Shown here: piece by piece, positions 36,528-48,468 of the stretch
How positions within the stretch are numbered: position 1 is the first letter of the stretch
Layout of the letters: every line of letters begins with the position of its first letter
Assembly (NCBI GenBank): GCA_025934775.1
Contig: JAICWO010000011.1
Span: forward strand, 62,001-126,000
Origin: Gemmatimonadaceae bacterium
GTDB lineage: Bacteria; Gemmatimonadota; Gemmatimonadetes; Gemmatimonadales; Gemmatimonadaceae
DNA length: 64,000 bases
Reading direction: 5' to 3'
Made by a program: the position numbers and the translations under genes
Notes under the pieces: generated by a model
What the model was told of the DNA's origin: nothing
The model's input: the letters and a program-made list of their open reading frames with translations, nothing else
Database searches by the model: none

Positions 36528-37479
36528 GGATGCGCGGGTCGAGGAGCATTTGCAGAATGTCGGCGAGAAAATTTCCGACGACGACCATGATCGAGCCGAC
36601 GACGACGGTGGCCGTGACGAGATCGTAGTCGCGCGCGCCGATCGCGTTGGCGGCGAGCGATCCCATGCCGGGCCATGAGAACACGCGCTCCACGAAGAGG
36701 GCGCCGCCGAGGATCGCGGGAAACAACACGCCGAGCATGGTCACGAGCGGCGTGAGCGCGGTGCGGAGGGCGTGGCGCCAGACGACTCGCCGCTCCGGGA
36801 GTCCCTTCGCGCGCGCGGTGCGCACGTAGTCGGCGGGGAGGATGTCGAGCATCGCCGCCCGCTGGTAGCGCGCGATGCCGGCGGTGGTGAGCAGCGTGAG
36901 CGATCCCACCGGCAGGATCATGTGCTTCAGCCGATCGGCGAGCGCCGCCCACCCGCTCATGTAATCGTGCATCACCGGATCCACGATGTGTCCCGGCGGC
37001 AGCACGCGCCACACGTACGCGAAGAGCATGAGCGCCGACAGGGCCAGCCAGAAATCAGGCAGGGAGTAGAACACGAGCAGCACCGCGGAGCTCGCCCGAT
37101 CGAACCAGCCGTCGCGGTGGACCGCCTGGAGGACGCCGACGGTGATGCCGATGAGAAAACTCAAACCGAGCGAAAGTCCGGCGAGGAGGAGCGTGCGCGG
37201 CACCGCGTCGCGAATCGCGACCGTGACCGGCTCGCCGTACTGAAACGAATAGCCGAGCTGCCCGTGCAGCACGCTCACCACGTATCGCGCGTACTGCTCG
37301 AGCAGCGGGCGATCGTAGCCGAACTGGTGTCGCCAGTGCTCGCGGACGGCCTGCGTGATGTTCGCGCTGTCGTACGCGAACGGATCGCCGGGGGCGGCGT
37401 GGATGACGAAGAAGCTGATCGTCGTCACGATCACGACGACGATCAGCGATTGCAGAAGCCTCGCGGCGAGACGCCGCAC
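36520..37479 (-). CDS. dppB: Dipeptide-type ABC transporter permease (DppB-like)
   Basis: 319 aa, about six membrane helices. It opens RLAARLLQSLIVVVIVTTISFFVIHAAPGDPF, the B-type permease start. The EAA loop reads DYVRTARAKGLPERRVVWRHALRTA, and the end VEEVFSWPGMG-type block is present as VERVFSWPGMGSLA. GTG start at 37479, four bases from the dppA stop. Confidence 0.93.
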   Translation of the reverse strand: MRRLAARLLQSLIVVVIVTTISFFVIHAAPGDPFAYDSANITQAVREHWRHQFGYDRPLLEQYARYVVSVLHGQLGYSFQYGEPVTVAIRDAVPRTLLLAGLSLGLSFLIGITVGVLQAVHRDGWFDRASSAVLLVFYSLPDFWLALSALMLFAYVWRVLPPGHIVDPVMHDYMSGWAALADRLKHMILPVGSLTLLTTAGIARYQRAAMLDILPADYVRTARAKGLPERRVVWRHALRTALTPLVTMLGVLFPAILGGALFVERVFSWPGMGSLAANAIGARDYDLVTATVVVGSIMVVVGNFLADILQMLLDPRIRE

Positions 37480-37482
37480 GAC

Positions 37483-39180
37483 TCAGGGCTTCGCGGGCGC
37501 GAGACCGATTCGGTCGCGCTCGATACGTTTGTCCTGCGGAATGCTCCAGTCGGGGAGGTTCACCCACCAGCCATCGACGCGGAACGGCGCGGTATCGATT
37601 CGGCGATTCACGGCGTTCACCAGCACGTAGTCATAGAGCCAGATCGCGGGCGCGTCGGCCGCGATGTCCTTGTAGGCGCGCGACGCGTACTGCTTTGCTT
37701 TGGCGGGATCGAAGGACTTTGCCGCGCTGTCGAGCAGCGCGTCGACGTCGCGGTTGGCATAGCGCAGGTAATTCTGCCCGTTGGGCGGCGCGGCGCCGGT
37801 CGCCCAATTCTGCGCCGTGCCCGTGATGCTCGGATCCGGATTGAACGCGTTGATCACCGCGTCGAAATCGCCGCTGTTCATCTTGGGGTACATCACCGAG
37901 CGGGGATCGACGATCTGGATGTCGACCTGCGCGCCGACGCGGCGCAGCGCGGCCTGAATCAGCACCGCGTACTGCCGGCGCGGCACGCTGCTGCTCGGCG
38001 CCATGACGGCGAACTGCAGCGGCTTGCCGTTCTTGGTTCGAATCGCGCCCGGTGTCGCCGCCTTCCAGCCGGCGGAATCGAGCAGCGCCTTCGCCGCCGT
38101 TGTGTCGAACGGCGGAAGTTGGATCGTCGTGTCCGCGAGGCCGAATCCGGCCGCGAATGGTCCATGCGACAGCAGGCCCAATTTGCCGAACACGTTCGTC
38201 AGCATGGCCTGCCGATCGACCGCCATCGAGAGCGCGCGGCGCACGCGCGCATCGCCGAAGATCGGATGCGGCGCGCTCGTGGCGCCGGCGTGCAGATTCA
38301 TGCCGATGAACGCGTAGCCGAGCGTCGGCCAGATCACCGCGGCGGCGACCTTGCTGCTGTCGAGCTTTGCCGTCTGGTCGCTCGGGAACGCCTCCATCAC
38401 GTCGGCCTCGCCCGAGAGCACGCGGGCGACCTGCGTCTGTGGATCGGCCGGGACGATGAGCAGACGATCGAGCTTCGCGCGGCCGCGGTAATTCGCCGTA
38501 TCGGCGAGCAGCTCGATGCGCTGGCCGACGTCCCATTTAGAGAATCTGAATCGGCCGCTGCCGATCGGCGTCCGCGTCACGGGCGACGTGCGGAGCTGAT
38601 CCATCGGGACCTTGCCGTACACGTGCTCGGGCATCACGATGATCTGATACACGGCGTCGTAGAACTGCTCGGGGCTGCGCTTCTTGAACCAGACGACGGC
38701 GGTGAGCGAGTCGCGCACCGAGACCGAATCGACGTTCGTGAGCGTCGACGCGCTCGAGGAGCCGACCTTGGGATCGGTGAAGAGCTGGAAGCTGTAGCGC
38801 ACGTCCTTGGCCGTGACCGGCTGGCCATCATGCCAGCGCGCGCGCGGATCGATCGAGAACGCGATCGAGAGCGAGTCGGGCGCCCAGGTCCACGCCTTCG
38901 CCAACTCCGGAGTGAAACCCTTGTCGCCGACCGTGACCATGGTGGGACCGATCTGCGCCAGTCGATCGAACACCAGATCCTGGATCCAACGGCCAACTTC
39001 CTCCGAGATGAGCGGCGGGAAGAGCGTCGAGGGGTCGCTCGGCGCGTCGATGACCACCGTGCCGCCCGTGGCGCCGCCACCGACGGGCGTCTCCTTCGAA
39101 GTGCACGCCGAAAGTGCGGCGAGGGCCCCGGCCAGCAGGAGCGAACGGCCGCGGTGATGGGACGGCGGGGAATTGCGCAT
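37483..39180 (-). CDS. dppA: Peptide-type ABC transporter substrate-binding lipoprotein (DppA/OppA family)
   Basis: 565 aa. A lipoprotein signal peptide with lipobox LSAC (C26) is followed by SBP_bac_5 family sequence: FTPELAKAWTWAPDSLSIAFSIDPRARWHDGQPVTAKDVRYSF, then VRRALSMAVDRQAML and YANRDVDALLDSAAKSFDPAKAKQY. It captures the peptide (or nickel/other ligand) in the periplasm and delivers it to DppBC. It is the first gene of the ABC unit; lipM lies 75 bases upstream on the same strand. Ligand cannot be told from sequence. Confidence 0.92.
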   Translation of the reverse strand: MRNSPPSHHRGRSLLLAGALAALSACTSKETPVGGGATGGTVVIDAPSDPSTLFPPLISEEVGRWIQDLVFDRLAQIGPTMVTVGDKGFTPELAKAWTWAPDSLSIAFSIDPRARWHDGQPVTAKDVRYSFQLFTDPKVGSSSASTLTNVDSVSVRDSLTAVVWFKKRSPEQFYDAVYQIIVMPEHVYGKVPMDQLRTSPVTRTPIGSGRFRFSKWDVGQRIELLADTANYRGRAKLDRLLIVPADPQTQVARVLSGEADVMEAFPSDQTAKLDSSKVAAAVIWPTLGYAFIGMNLHAGATSAPHPIFGDARVRRALSMAVDRQAMLTNVFGKLGLLSHGPFAAGFGLADTTIQLPPFDTTAAKALLDSAGWKAATPGAIRTKNGKPLQFAVMAPSSSVPRRQYAVLIQAALRRVGAQVDIQIVDPRSVMYPKMNSGDFDAVINAFNPDPSITGTAQNWATGAAPPNGQNYLRYANRDVDALLDSAAKSFDPAKAKQYASRAYKDIAADAPAIWLYDYVLVNAVNRRIDTAPFRVDGWWVNLPDWSIPQDKRIERDRIGLAPAKP

Positions 39181-39255
39181 TCTCGATGAGTGAGCGGGAG
39201 GGAACGTCAGTGAGGGAGGCGTGCGCCCGGCTGAATCACTGCATCCCGAGCGCGG

Positions 39256-40053
39256 TCACCGCCACCACGTCCATGCATCATCCAAGTATCGGACGACGAG
39301 AGCCGCCGCTCGGGCACGGAACGCGTCATCCGGGACGAGCGGCAGCGGGTCCACGCTCTCCAACGATCGAACCGACTCGGCAAGCGCCGACGCAATCTCA
39401 CCGACCGACGGCGCGTGGCCGAGCGCCTCGCGAAGCGTGGCCGGTGCGGGGATGGAATCCTGGCGCGGAATGGTGAGTTCGGCGAGCACCGACTGGTCGT
39501 CATCGATGAGGATGGATCCGTGCTGGAGCAGCACGCCGTCGCGACGCCACTGGGCGCTTCCGGCGAGCTTGCGTCCATCGAGCATCAACTCGCCGGCCGA
39601 CGGCTCGTTGAAGCACGGAGCGATGCCCGGGTTCTGTGCTTTCGTCGCCGGTCGAGCGATCGTCGCGCCGACGCCAAGCCGCCGCAGGCCTTCGAGTACC
39701 ACGCGGTTGATGCGGTCGTACGACGCTCGCAGCTCGCCGGCGGCCGCGATCGGCGCCGTCACGCTATAGGTGATTTCCCGATCGTGAAGAATGGCGCGGC
39801 CGCCGGTCGGGCGCCGCACCACGCCGAAGCCGCGCGATCGAATCGCGTCGAGGTCGTATTTGCCAGCCGCGGTCTGGTTGCGGCCGAAGGAGATCGTCGG
39901 GTGCGACCACGAGTACACGCGGAGAACCCATGCGTCGGTGGCCCTCGTGTAATCCATCAGCGCCTCGTCGAACGCCATGTTCTCCGCGCCCGGCGCGGGC
40001 GGCGTGACGATGTGGCGCCAAACGGCTGGCGTCGGGGAGGGCGGACGATCCAT
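39256..40053 (-). CDS. LipM/LplA-type octanoyl- or lipoyltransferase
   Basis: 265 aa of the BPL/LplA/LipB fold. Key blocks are SFGRNQTAAGKYDLDAI, RRPTGGRAILHDREITYSV, then APCFNEPSAGELMLDGRKLAGSAQ with C147 placed like the active-site cysteine of LipM and K162 as the general lysine, and LLQHGSILI. The CF..PS..E..GRK..GSAQ arrangement favours a LipM-type octanoyltransferase, which in Bacillus modifies GcvH, over an ATP-using LplA; the small LplA C-terminal domain is absent. ATG 40053 is preferred to TTG 40065. It is divergent from gcvP, and gcvH is 3 kb away. Confidence 0.8.
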   Translation of the reverse strand: MDRPPSPTPAVWRHIVTPPAPGAENMAFDEALMDYTRATDAWVLRVYSWSHPTISFGRNQTAAGKYDLDAIRSRGFGVVRRPTGGRAILHDREITYSVTAPIAAAGELRASYDRINRVVLEGLRRLGVGATIARPATKAQNPGIAPCFNEPSAGELMLDGRKLAGSAQWRRDGVLLQHGSILIDDDQSVLAELTIPRQDSIPAPATLREALGHAPSVGEIASALAESVRSLESVDPLPLVPDDAFRARAAALVVRYLDDAWTWWR

Positions 40054-40215
40054 CGCGATGCGCAAAGGGGGTCGAGGCGGACGGCTTGACCCTAAAGTAA
40101 ATTCAACGCACCACGAACGCCCCCTGATCGCGATGTCGGGGCGATCCAGCCGATCCGAACGGAACGGCCAATTCCAGCCGAAGATTCTGGGGCTTGACGC
40201 CCTTCAGAGGATTCT

Positions 40216-43125
<2,910 letters not shown>

Positions 43126-43133
43126 TCCCCGCA

Positions 43134-43387
43134 CCGCTGGAGGCTGGGGGCCGGGCGCTGACGGCAAGCTGACAGCACCCCGCTCGGCTGTTCGCTATCG
43201 GCGACAGCTATCGGTCGAATTCGGAGCGAAACGTCGAATGGGCACGCCGAAGACAGTTCGGTGTGCCCATTCTACGCTTCGTTCCACTTCCCTCTGATAG
43301 CGGACGCCGATAGCCGATAGCCGAGCTGGGAACTGCCGCTGTCGGCTCGCTCGTCAGCGCGCAGCTTCCAGCCCCCAGCCCCAGCGG
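43134..43387. repeat. 254-base imperfect palindrome F between convergent gcvP and gcvH
   Basis: Nested matching arms: CCGCTGG (43134) with CCAGCGG (43381-43387), GGCTGGGGGC (43142-43151) with 43371-43380, GCGCTGACG (43155-43163) with 43352-43360, CGCTATCGGCG (43193-43203) with CGCCGATAG (43305-43313), and a tip GGGCACGCCGAA (43240-43251) with 43257-43268, 11 of 12, around a five-base loop. The right arm ends one base from the gcvH stop codon. It should form a very long hairpin in either transcript and act as a bidirectional terminator. Confidence 0.88.
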
Positions 43388-43388
43388 A

Positions 43389-43787
43389 CTAATGCGACGC
43401 CGATCCGAGATGCGCCTCGTACGCCTCTGCATTCATCAACTGCTTCGTCTCGCCCGCATCCTTCAGGCGGAGCTTGATCATCCAGCCGTCGCCGTACGGC
43501 GCGGAGTTCACCAACGCCGGCTCTTTGTCGAGACGATCGTTCACCGCCACGACTTCGCCGGCGATCGGGGAGTAGAGCTCCGAGACGGCTTTCACGGCTT
43601 CGACGGTGCCGAACACGTCGTGCGCGCCGAACGTGGCGCCAACCTTGGGAAGCTCGATGTAGACGATGTCGCCGAGCTCGCCCTGTGCGTAGTCCGTGAT
43701 GCCGATGGCGACGACGTTCGCGTCGTCGGTCGGCTTCACGTACTCGTGATCTTCGGTATAGAGGAGATTGTCTGGAACGTCGGACAC
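43389..43787 (-). CDS. gcvH: Glycine cleavage system H protein
   Basis: 132 aa lipoyl carrier. It starts DNLLYTEDHEYVKPTDD, then VAIGITDYAQGELGDIVYIELPKVG. The lipoylated lysine is K66 in GTVEAVKAVSELYSP. GTG start at 43787 with GGGAG seven bases upstream. It needs octanoyl transfer (LipB, or the LipM-like protein at 39256) and LipA to be active. coaE is the next gene upstream on this strand, 67 bases away. Confidence 0.96.
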   Translation of the reverse strand: MSDVPDNLLYTEDHEYVKPTDDANVVAIGITDYAQGELGDIVYIELPKVGATFGAHDVFGTVEAVKAVSELYSPIAGEVVAVNDRLDKEPALVNSAPYGDGWMIKLRLKDAGETKQLMNAEAYEAHLGSASH

Positions 43788-43854
43788 AGCGCGCTCCCGC
43801 TTGATGGGGACAGGTGGAGGTGCGCGCGGAGTCTACCCGAACCCAAAAACAGTG

Positions 43855-44481
43855 TCAAGGAACGGCGGCGCTCTTTGGCGGCGACGCTTCGCGGGAGAGC
43901 GCGAGCCACGTGTCGTGCACGCGGCGCTCGAGCTGTGAGAGCGTACCGTTGTTCTCGATCACGAAATCCGCCCGCGCGCGCTTGAGCTCCGCCGGCATCT
44001 GCGCCGCGATCATGTCCATTCCTCCGGTCTCGCGGAGCCCGCGATCGTTGACCAGCCGCTCCAGCCGGACGGGCCGCGGCGCGTCGACGAGAATGATCCG
44101 ATCGAAGCCATCGGTCATGTGCCGCTCGAAGAGGAGCGGGATGTCGCAGATCACGACGCGATCGCCGCGCAGGCGCGCCTGCTCCACGAGGCGCGCGCGC
44201 AGGCGCTCGACTTCGGGATGGACGATCTCGTTAAGTTCTTCGAGTTGGTCGTGGTCGGCGAAGACCACGCGGCGCAGTGCGGCTCGATCGAGATGGCCGT
44301 CCGGCGCGAGGACCTCGGAACCCCACCGCTGCACGATCTTGTCGTACGCGACGGTGCCAAGCTCGACGGCGCGTCGCGCGAGCACGTCGGCGTCGATGAT
44401 CGTGGCGCCGCGCTCAGACAACATCTGCGCGACGGTGGACTTTCCACTTCCGATGTTCCCCGTGAGCGCAACGAGAAGCAT
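43855..44481 (-). CDS. coaE: Dephospho-CoA kinase
   Basis: The last step of coenzyme A synthesis. 208 aa. P-loop GNIGSGKST at residues 8-16, [15 protein letters not shown], the lid region and [27 protein letters not shown] 44481. It is divergent from folE at 44587 and upstream of gcvH on the same strand. Confidence 0.95.
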   Translation of the reverse strand: MLLVALTGNIGSGKSTVAQMLSERGATIIDADVLARRAVELGTVAYDKIVQRWGSEVLAPDGHLDRAALRRVVFADHDQLEELNEIVHPEVERLRARLVEQARLRGDRVVICDIPLLFERHMTDGFDRIILVDAPRPVRLERLVNDRGLRETGGMDMIAAQMPAELKRARADFVIENNGTLSQLERRVHDTWLALSREASPPKSAAVP

Positions 44482-44586
44482 GATCGGTCCTCGAAGTCGA
44501 CTGGCGAGCGCAGGCTCGGCGTGCCCAAGCTATGGGTGCCGTTGCAGTGCGTCAACACGCGGAATCTCTCAATTGGAGACGGCGGC

Positions 44587-45189
44587 ATGCACCGACCGGA
44601 ACAGCGGCTCGAAGAAAACGGCAGCGACGACGAATTTCGCGGGCTCGTGAGGCGCCAGCTCGAGCTGCTCGGCGAAGATCCCGATCGCGAAGGGCTGCTG
44701 CGCACCCCCGACCGCGTCGCCAAGTCGCTCGCCTGGCTGACCCGCGGCTACGAGATGGACGTGCAGCACGTGGTCGGCGGCGCGCTCTTCGACTCAGAGG
44801 GCGCGACGAACATGGTGATGGTTCGCGACATCGAGCTCTACAGCCTGTGCGAGCACCACATGCTGCCGTTCTACGGCAAGGCGCACGTGGCGTACATCCC
44901 CGACGGCAAGATCGTGGGACTCAGCAAGCTGCCGCGGGTCGTCGAGGTATTCTCGCGGCGGCTGCAGGTGCAGGAGCGCCTCACCGAGCAGATCGCGACC
45001 GCGATCGACGACGTGCTGCACCCGCAGGGCGTCGGCGTCGTGATCGAGGCCTACCACCTCTGCATGATGATGCGCGGAGTAGAAAAGCAGAATTCAAAAA
45101 CGATTACGAGCGCCGTCCGGGGCACCTTCCGGTCCGACCCGCGAACGCGCGACGAGTTCCTGACGCTCACGTACGCGCCGCCGCGATAG
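44587..45189 (+). CDS. folE: GTP cyclohydrolase I
   Basis: Makes dihydroneopterin triphosphate from GTP, the first step to folate. 200 aa. Zinc site C88 and H91 in [11 protein letters not shown], and C159 in [46 protein letters not shown] is standard. The start ATG 44587 has GGAGAC about eight bases upstream; the longer open frame upstream is coaE antisense. It converges with the TPR gene with one base between stop codons. Confidence 0.96.
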   Translation: MHRPEQRLEENGSDDEFRGLVRRQLELLGEDPDREGLLRTPDRVAKSLAWLTRGYEMDVQHVVGGALFDSEGATNMVMVRDIELYSLCEHHMLPFYGKAHVAYIPDGKIVGLSKLPRVVEVFSRRLQVQERLTEQIATAIDDVLHPQGVGVVIEAYHLCMMMRGVEKQNSKTITSAVRGTFRSDPRTRDEFLTLTYAPPR

Positions 45190-45190
45190 G

Positions 45191-46174
45191 CTAGCGCGCG
45201 ATCGCCGCGATCGCCGCGCGTACGTCGGCGGCGTCGAGCTGCGCGCCGAGCTCCTCGAACAGCCGGAGGGCGCGCTCGAGCCGCTTGTGTGCCCCGGCGT
45301 GGTCGCCGGTCGCGGCGAGGCTGTGTCCCATGTCGCGCGACGACTCCGCCTCGAGGAGCTTGACCTGCGTCCGCGCGGCGATCCGAATCGCTTCCGTGAG
45401 CGCCTTCTGCGCCGAGTCGTGCCGCCCCATGAGCCGCAGCCCGTGTCCCTTCCAGCGCAGCGCGTCGCCGCGCTCCACCTCGTCGCCGACTTCCGAGCAG
45501 ATCGTAATGGCGAGATCGCAATTCGAGATCGCTTCATCGAACCGCTCGCGAGCGCAGCTCACCTCGGAGCGGTTGAGCAGCACGCGGGCGATCATCGGGC
45601 GATCGCCGAGTGCCTCGAGGATCTCGAGGCACTGGCGGTACGACTCGTCGGCTTCGTCCCATAAGCCCTCGTCCGCGTAGAGCATCCCCAGGTTGTGCAG
45701 CGCGAGCGCCTCGCCGCGCGCGTAAGCCGAGTGCTGGAATAGCGCGCGACTGCGCTGATAGTGCTTTCGCGCCGTCTCGAAGTCGGCCTGGATGTTGGCG
45801 ATGGCGCCGAGGTTGAGCAGGATGCGCCCGCGCTGCGCGTCGTCCTGCGCGAGGTCCAGTGCCACCCCGTAGCAGGCGCGCGCCTGCTCCAGCTCACCGC
45901 GCTCGTGGTGAATCACGCCGAGGCCGTTCTCGACCAGGGCGCGCACGGCGGAGGAGCCATGCGACACGGCGAGGTGGCGGGCAACACCGAAATGGGACAC
46001 CGCTTCGTCGAATCGGCCTTGCTTCCACGCCACGCGGCCCAGCCGGAAACGCGCCTCGGCGACGACGAGCGGATCGGGGTCGTTGAGCACCGATCCGTAC
46101 GTCGCCGCCGCATCGAGAAAATCGCCGGCCAGCTCGAACATCTCGCCGGCCCGAAGTGCGTCGCTCCCGCTCAT
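45191..46174 (-). CDS. Tetratricopeptide repeat protein
   Basis: 327 aa, about seven TPR units through its length, for example FRLGRVAWKQGRFDEAVSHFG, VENGLGVIHHERGELEQARACYG, LLNLGAIANIQADFETARKHYQ and LHNLGMLYADEGLWDEADESY. It has no signal peptide, no DNA-binding or kinase domain. Start ATG 46174 with GGAG upstream. Third gene after the AraC-type regulator and the ZU5-like lipoprotein, so it is probably a scaffold in the same transcript. Partner unknown. Confidence 0.85.
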   Translation of the reverse strand: MSGSDALRAGEMFELAGDFLDAAATYGSVLNDPDPLVVAEARFRLGRVAWKQGRFDEAVSHFGVARHLAVSHGSSAVRALVENGLGVIHHERGELEQARACYGVALDLAQDDAQRGRILLNLGAIANIQADFETARKHYQRSRALFQHSAYARGEALALHNLGMLYADEGLWDEADESYRQCLEILEALGDRPMIARVLLNRSEVSCARERFDEAISNCDLAITICSEVGDEVERGDALRWKGHGLRLMGRHDSAQKALTEAIRIAARTQVKLLEAESSRDMGHSLAATGDHAGAHKRLERALRLFEELGAQLDAADVRAAIAAIAR

Positions 46175-46193
46175 CGCGCTCCGTTGCGAGTCC

Positions 46194-46781
46194 TCACATG
46201 TCGAGCGCGTATCCTGAGAAGTGGTCGAGTGGCGCGGCCACCGTGTGCCACCACTCGCTGAACACCGCGGGAATGTGCTCCGGCCCGTCCAGTCCGTCGA
46301 GGTAGATCGCACCTTCGATCTCGCCGCAGCCCGAGACGTCGAACTGGAGACCCGCCGGCTTGTTGAAGTGCAGTCCGTGCGGCTGCAGCTCGATCGTGAT
46401 GCTCGGCCCGGCGGGAATGGTGCCCGAGATCAACGTGTCGTGCGCGAGCGCGCCCGGCGGAATGATCAGGCGATGCGGGCCGAAGTCGATCTCGCCGCCG
46501 CTGGCGCCGATCACCGCGGAGTCGGTCAGCGTCGACGGCACGTTGCACGCGAGGCGATTGCCCGTGGCGGCCGGCGCGTCGCCGGCGCTCCCGAGCGCGC
46601 CGGGGATCAGGTGGCCGTCGTGCAGTTGATCGCCGGTCGGGGCGCTGTTGGCGCTGGCCCCGGTCGTCGCGCGCGCGGCGGTGGCGCGCGCGGGCGCCGT
46701 GGCGTCGGAGCTCGCGCAGGCGGCGAGCGCGCCGAACCCGGCGAGGGAGGCGAGCAGGGTGAGGCGGCGTCGCGTCATCAT
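46194..46781 (-). CDS. Predicted lipoprotein with ZU5-like domain
   Basis: 195 aa. The lipoprotein signal MTRRRLTLLASLAGFGALAAC has lipobox LAAC, then a Thr/Ala-rich linker. Residues ~90-195 look like a ZU5-type beta domain: SAVIGASGGEIDFGPHRLIIPPGAL, then LQPHGLHFNKPAGLQFDVSGC and a final APLDHFSGYAL motif, as in bacterial ZU5-containing surface proteins. The start ATG (46781 or the adjacent 46778) has AGAGGA upstream. It lies between the regulator and the TPR gene. Confidence 0.75.
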   Translation of the reverse strand: MMTRRRLTLLASLAGFGALAACASSDATAPARATAARATTGASANSAPTGDQLHDGHLIPGALGSAGDAPAATGNRLACNVPSTLTDSAVIGASGGEIDFGPHRLIIPPGALAHDTLISGTIPAGPSITIELQPHGLHFNKPAGLQFDVSGCGEIEGAIYLDGLDGPEHIPAVFSEWWHTVAAPLDHFSGYALDM

Positions 46782-46840
46782 AATATCCTCTTTCAGAAAT
46801 TAAGAAAAATGTGTTCGGGGTGGATCGAGGGCGGCGCGGT

Positions 46841-47704
46841 TCAGACGGCCAGCGCGAGGGTACGCTTGCCGGGGCGGCCGCTCGTTCGCGGCTGGTCCGT
46901 CGCGCCCACCTGGCGCAGCATGGTGCGAATGACGTACGCCGCGCCGCCGCGGCCGCGAATCTCCCGCGGCGTGGCGTGCAGGTACCGCTGACAGGTGTTG
47001 CGGAACGCGCTGCCGGACGGGAAGTCGAGCGCGAGCGCGATGCGGTCCGCGCTCCGGTGCCGATCCTCGAGCAGATGCGCGGCGACGATGAGGCGGCCCC
47101 ACGTGAGCAGCCGCTGCGGCGCCGGAAAGCCCGCGTTCGACAGCCGCTGCGAGACCGTGCGGCGCGGCAGCGCGAGCAGGCGGGCGAGCGCCTCCGGCGA
47201 CAGCCGCTCGTGCGCGCGCGTGACCGCGAGCAGCACCGCGTCGCGCACGACGGCGTCCACGCCTTCGAGCGAGCGGCGAACGACGGCGCCCAAGCTCTTC
47301 GACTCGGCGGTCTCGACGAGCGCGAGCAGCGCGCGCGGCGCGTCGTCCTGATCCGCGATCACGAGTCCGTCCATCCCCTGGCGTCCCGCGTCGAACAGGT
47401 CGTGGGCGCGGTCGGGTGTGAACGCGACATACGCGATGAGCGTGAGGCGCGGCAGCCGCTGTTTCAGATGGCGTACGCGCTCGAAGTTCGCGCGGCCGCC
47501 GACGAACAGATCGACGATCGCGAGCCGCACCGGCTGCTGCTCGCAGACGCGGATCAGCGATGCCCAATCGTCACACGCCACCACCTGATGGCGGTCGCGA
47601 ATCGCCGTGCGAAGGCGCTGCAGATGCCCGGCATTTGGAAGCAACGTGGCGATGACGCCCATGGTCTCCGGTCCCGCGTACACGACGACTCCTCGCGGCC
47701 TCAC
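46841..47704 (-). CDS. AraC-type regulator with receiver-like N-terminal domain
   Basis: 287 aa. The N-terminal ~120 residues follow a receiver-like beta/alpha order with an aspartate at the usual phosphoacceptor place (VRLAIVDLFVGG), but the conserved switch Thr and Lys are not clear (LIAYVAFTPD, GLVIADQDD), so it may not be phosphorylated. The C-terminal part (~175-265) is an AraC-like helix-turn-helix pair: LARLLALPRRTVSQRLSNAGFPAPQRLLTWGRLIVAAHLLEDRH and ALDFPSGSAFRNTCQRYLHATPREIR. The start is uncertain: GTG 47704 or ATG 47662, which has GGAG upstream. It is divergent from the pilin operon, which it may control. Confidence 0.75.
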   Translation of the reverse strand: MRPRGVVVYAGPETMGVIATLLPNAGHLQRLRTAIRDRHQVVACDDWASLIRVCEQQPVRLAIVDLFVGGRANFERVRHLKQRLPRLTLIAYVAFTPDRAHDLFDAGRQGMDGLVIADQDDAPRALLALVETAESKSLGAVVRRSLEGVDAVVRDAVLLAVTRAHERLSPEALARLLALPRRTVSQRLSNAGFPAPQRLLTWGRLIVAAHLLEDRHRSADRIALALDFPSGSAFRNTCQRYLHATPREIRGRGGAAYVIRTMLRQVGATDQPRTSGRPGKRTLALAV

Positions 47705-47732
47705 CGCGCCGCGAGATCACGCTAAGACCAGC

Positions 47733-47840
47733 GTGTCGTCACGAGCAAGGCGATCACGCAGAGAATATGACGGTTTCTGCCCGTTTCGTGACGACCAGTG
47801 TCACAGGCGCGCATAGCCTGCGAGCCGATCGTGTCGTCAC
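47733..47840. promoter_or_regulatory. Three GTCGTCAC sites between regulator and pilin operon
   Basis: GTGTCGTCAC occurs at 47733-47742 and 47831-47840, and its inverse GTGACGAC at 47788-47795, all in the 164-base gap between the AraC-type regulator and the first pilin gene. Spacing is about 50 and 45 bases. It could be an operator set for that regulator; this rests on pattern only. Confidence 0.4.
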
Positions 47841-47868
47841 CGTCATGCCCCGTGGATCGAGGAATCGG

Positions 47869-48468
47869 ATGCGCCATTCGTGGACGCGGAAGAATCGCAA
47901 CGCAGCACTACGCCCCGGCTTCACGCTCGCCGAGACGATGATCGTGCTCGTGATCGGCGGGCTCATGATCACGCTCGCGATCCCGCGCGTCGACACCTCG
48001 AAGTACAAGGCCGACGCGGTGGCGCAGATCGTCCGCACCACGCTGCAGAACGCGCAGCGGAACGCGATCACGCGGCAGCACGACATCATCGTCAGCTTCG
48101 ACACGACGGGCGAGCGGATTCGCCTCATCTGGGACGCGAACAACGACGGTCAGGCCAACCCGGGCGAGCGCATCACCTACTACGGCCTGGAGAACGGGAT
48201 CCTGTTCACCGATCCGAGCGTCAGCGGCGTCTCGGGAACGGCGATCTCGACGCCGGTCGGCGGGTCGAACGTGGTCAAGCTCGACGGACTGCCGACGGTG
48301 ACGTTCCACCGCGACGGCTCGGTGAGCAGCGACGCCGAGATCTACATCTCGATTCCCGCGCGCGGTCCCAAGATCTACCGCGCGATCACGCTGACGCAGG
48401 CGACGGGACGGGTCGATTGGTATCGCCTCAACATCGAAGCGAGCAAATGGGTACCAGCAAACTTGTAA
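47869..48468 (+). CDS. Minor pseudopilin, GspH/FimT-like
   Basis: 199 aa. The type III signal peptide is NAALRPGFTLAETMIVLVIGGLMITLAIP, cleaved by PilD after the glycine, with the conserved F and E5. After the hydrophobic helix: VAQIVRTTLQNAQRNAITRQHDIIVSF, a GspH-type pattern. ATG 47869 is chosen since GAGGA lies just upstream; ATG 47845 and 47767 give longer leaders. It is the first of four overlapping or adjacent pilin genes, which likely prime a type IV pilus tip. Confidence 0.85.
   Translation: MRHSWTRKNRNAALRPGFTLAETMIVLVIGGLMITLAIPRVDTSKYKADAVAQIVRTTLQNAQRNAITRQHDIIVSFDTTGERIRLIWDANNDGQANPGERITYYGLENGILFTDPSVSGVSGTAISTPVGGSNVVKLDGLPTVTFHRDGSVSSDAEIYISIPARGPKIYRAITLTQATGRVDWYRLNIEASKWVPANL

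Noticed and set aside
36772-39189. 805-codon plus-strand open frame
   Set aside because: It is antisense to dppA and dppB, with arginine/histidine-rich composition typical of a shadow frame in GC-rich DNA.
40054-40215. Glycine riboswitch before gcvP
   Set aside because: The leader lacks the conserved core pattern as far as can be judged by eye.
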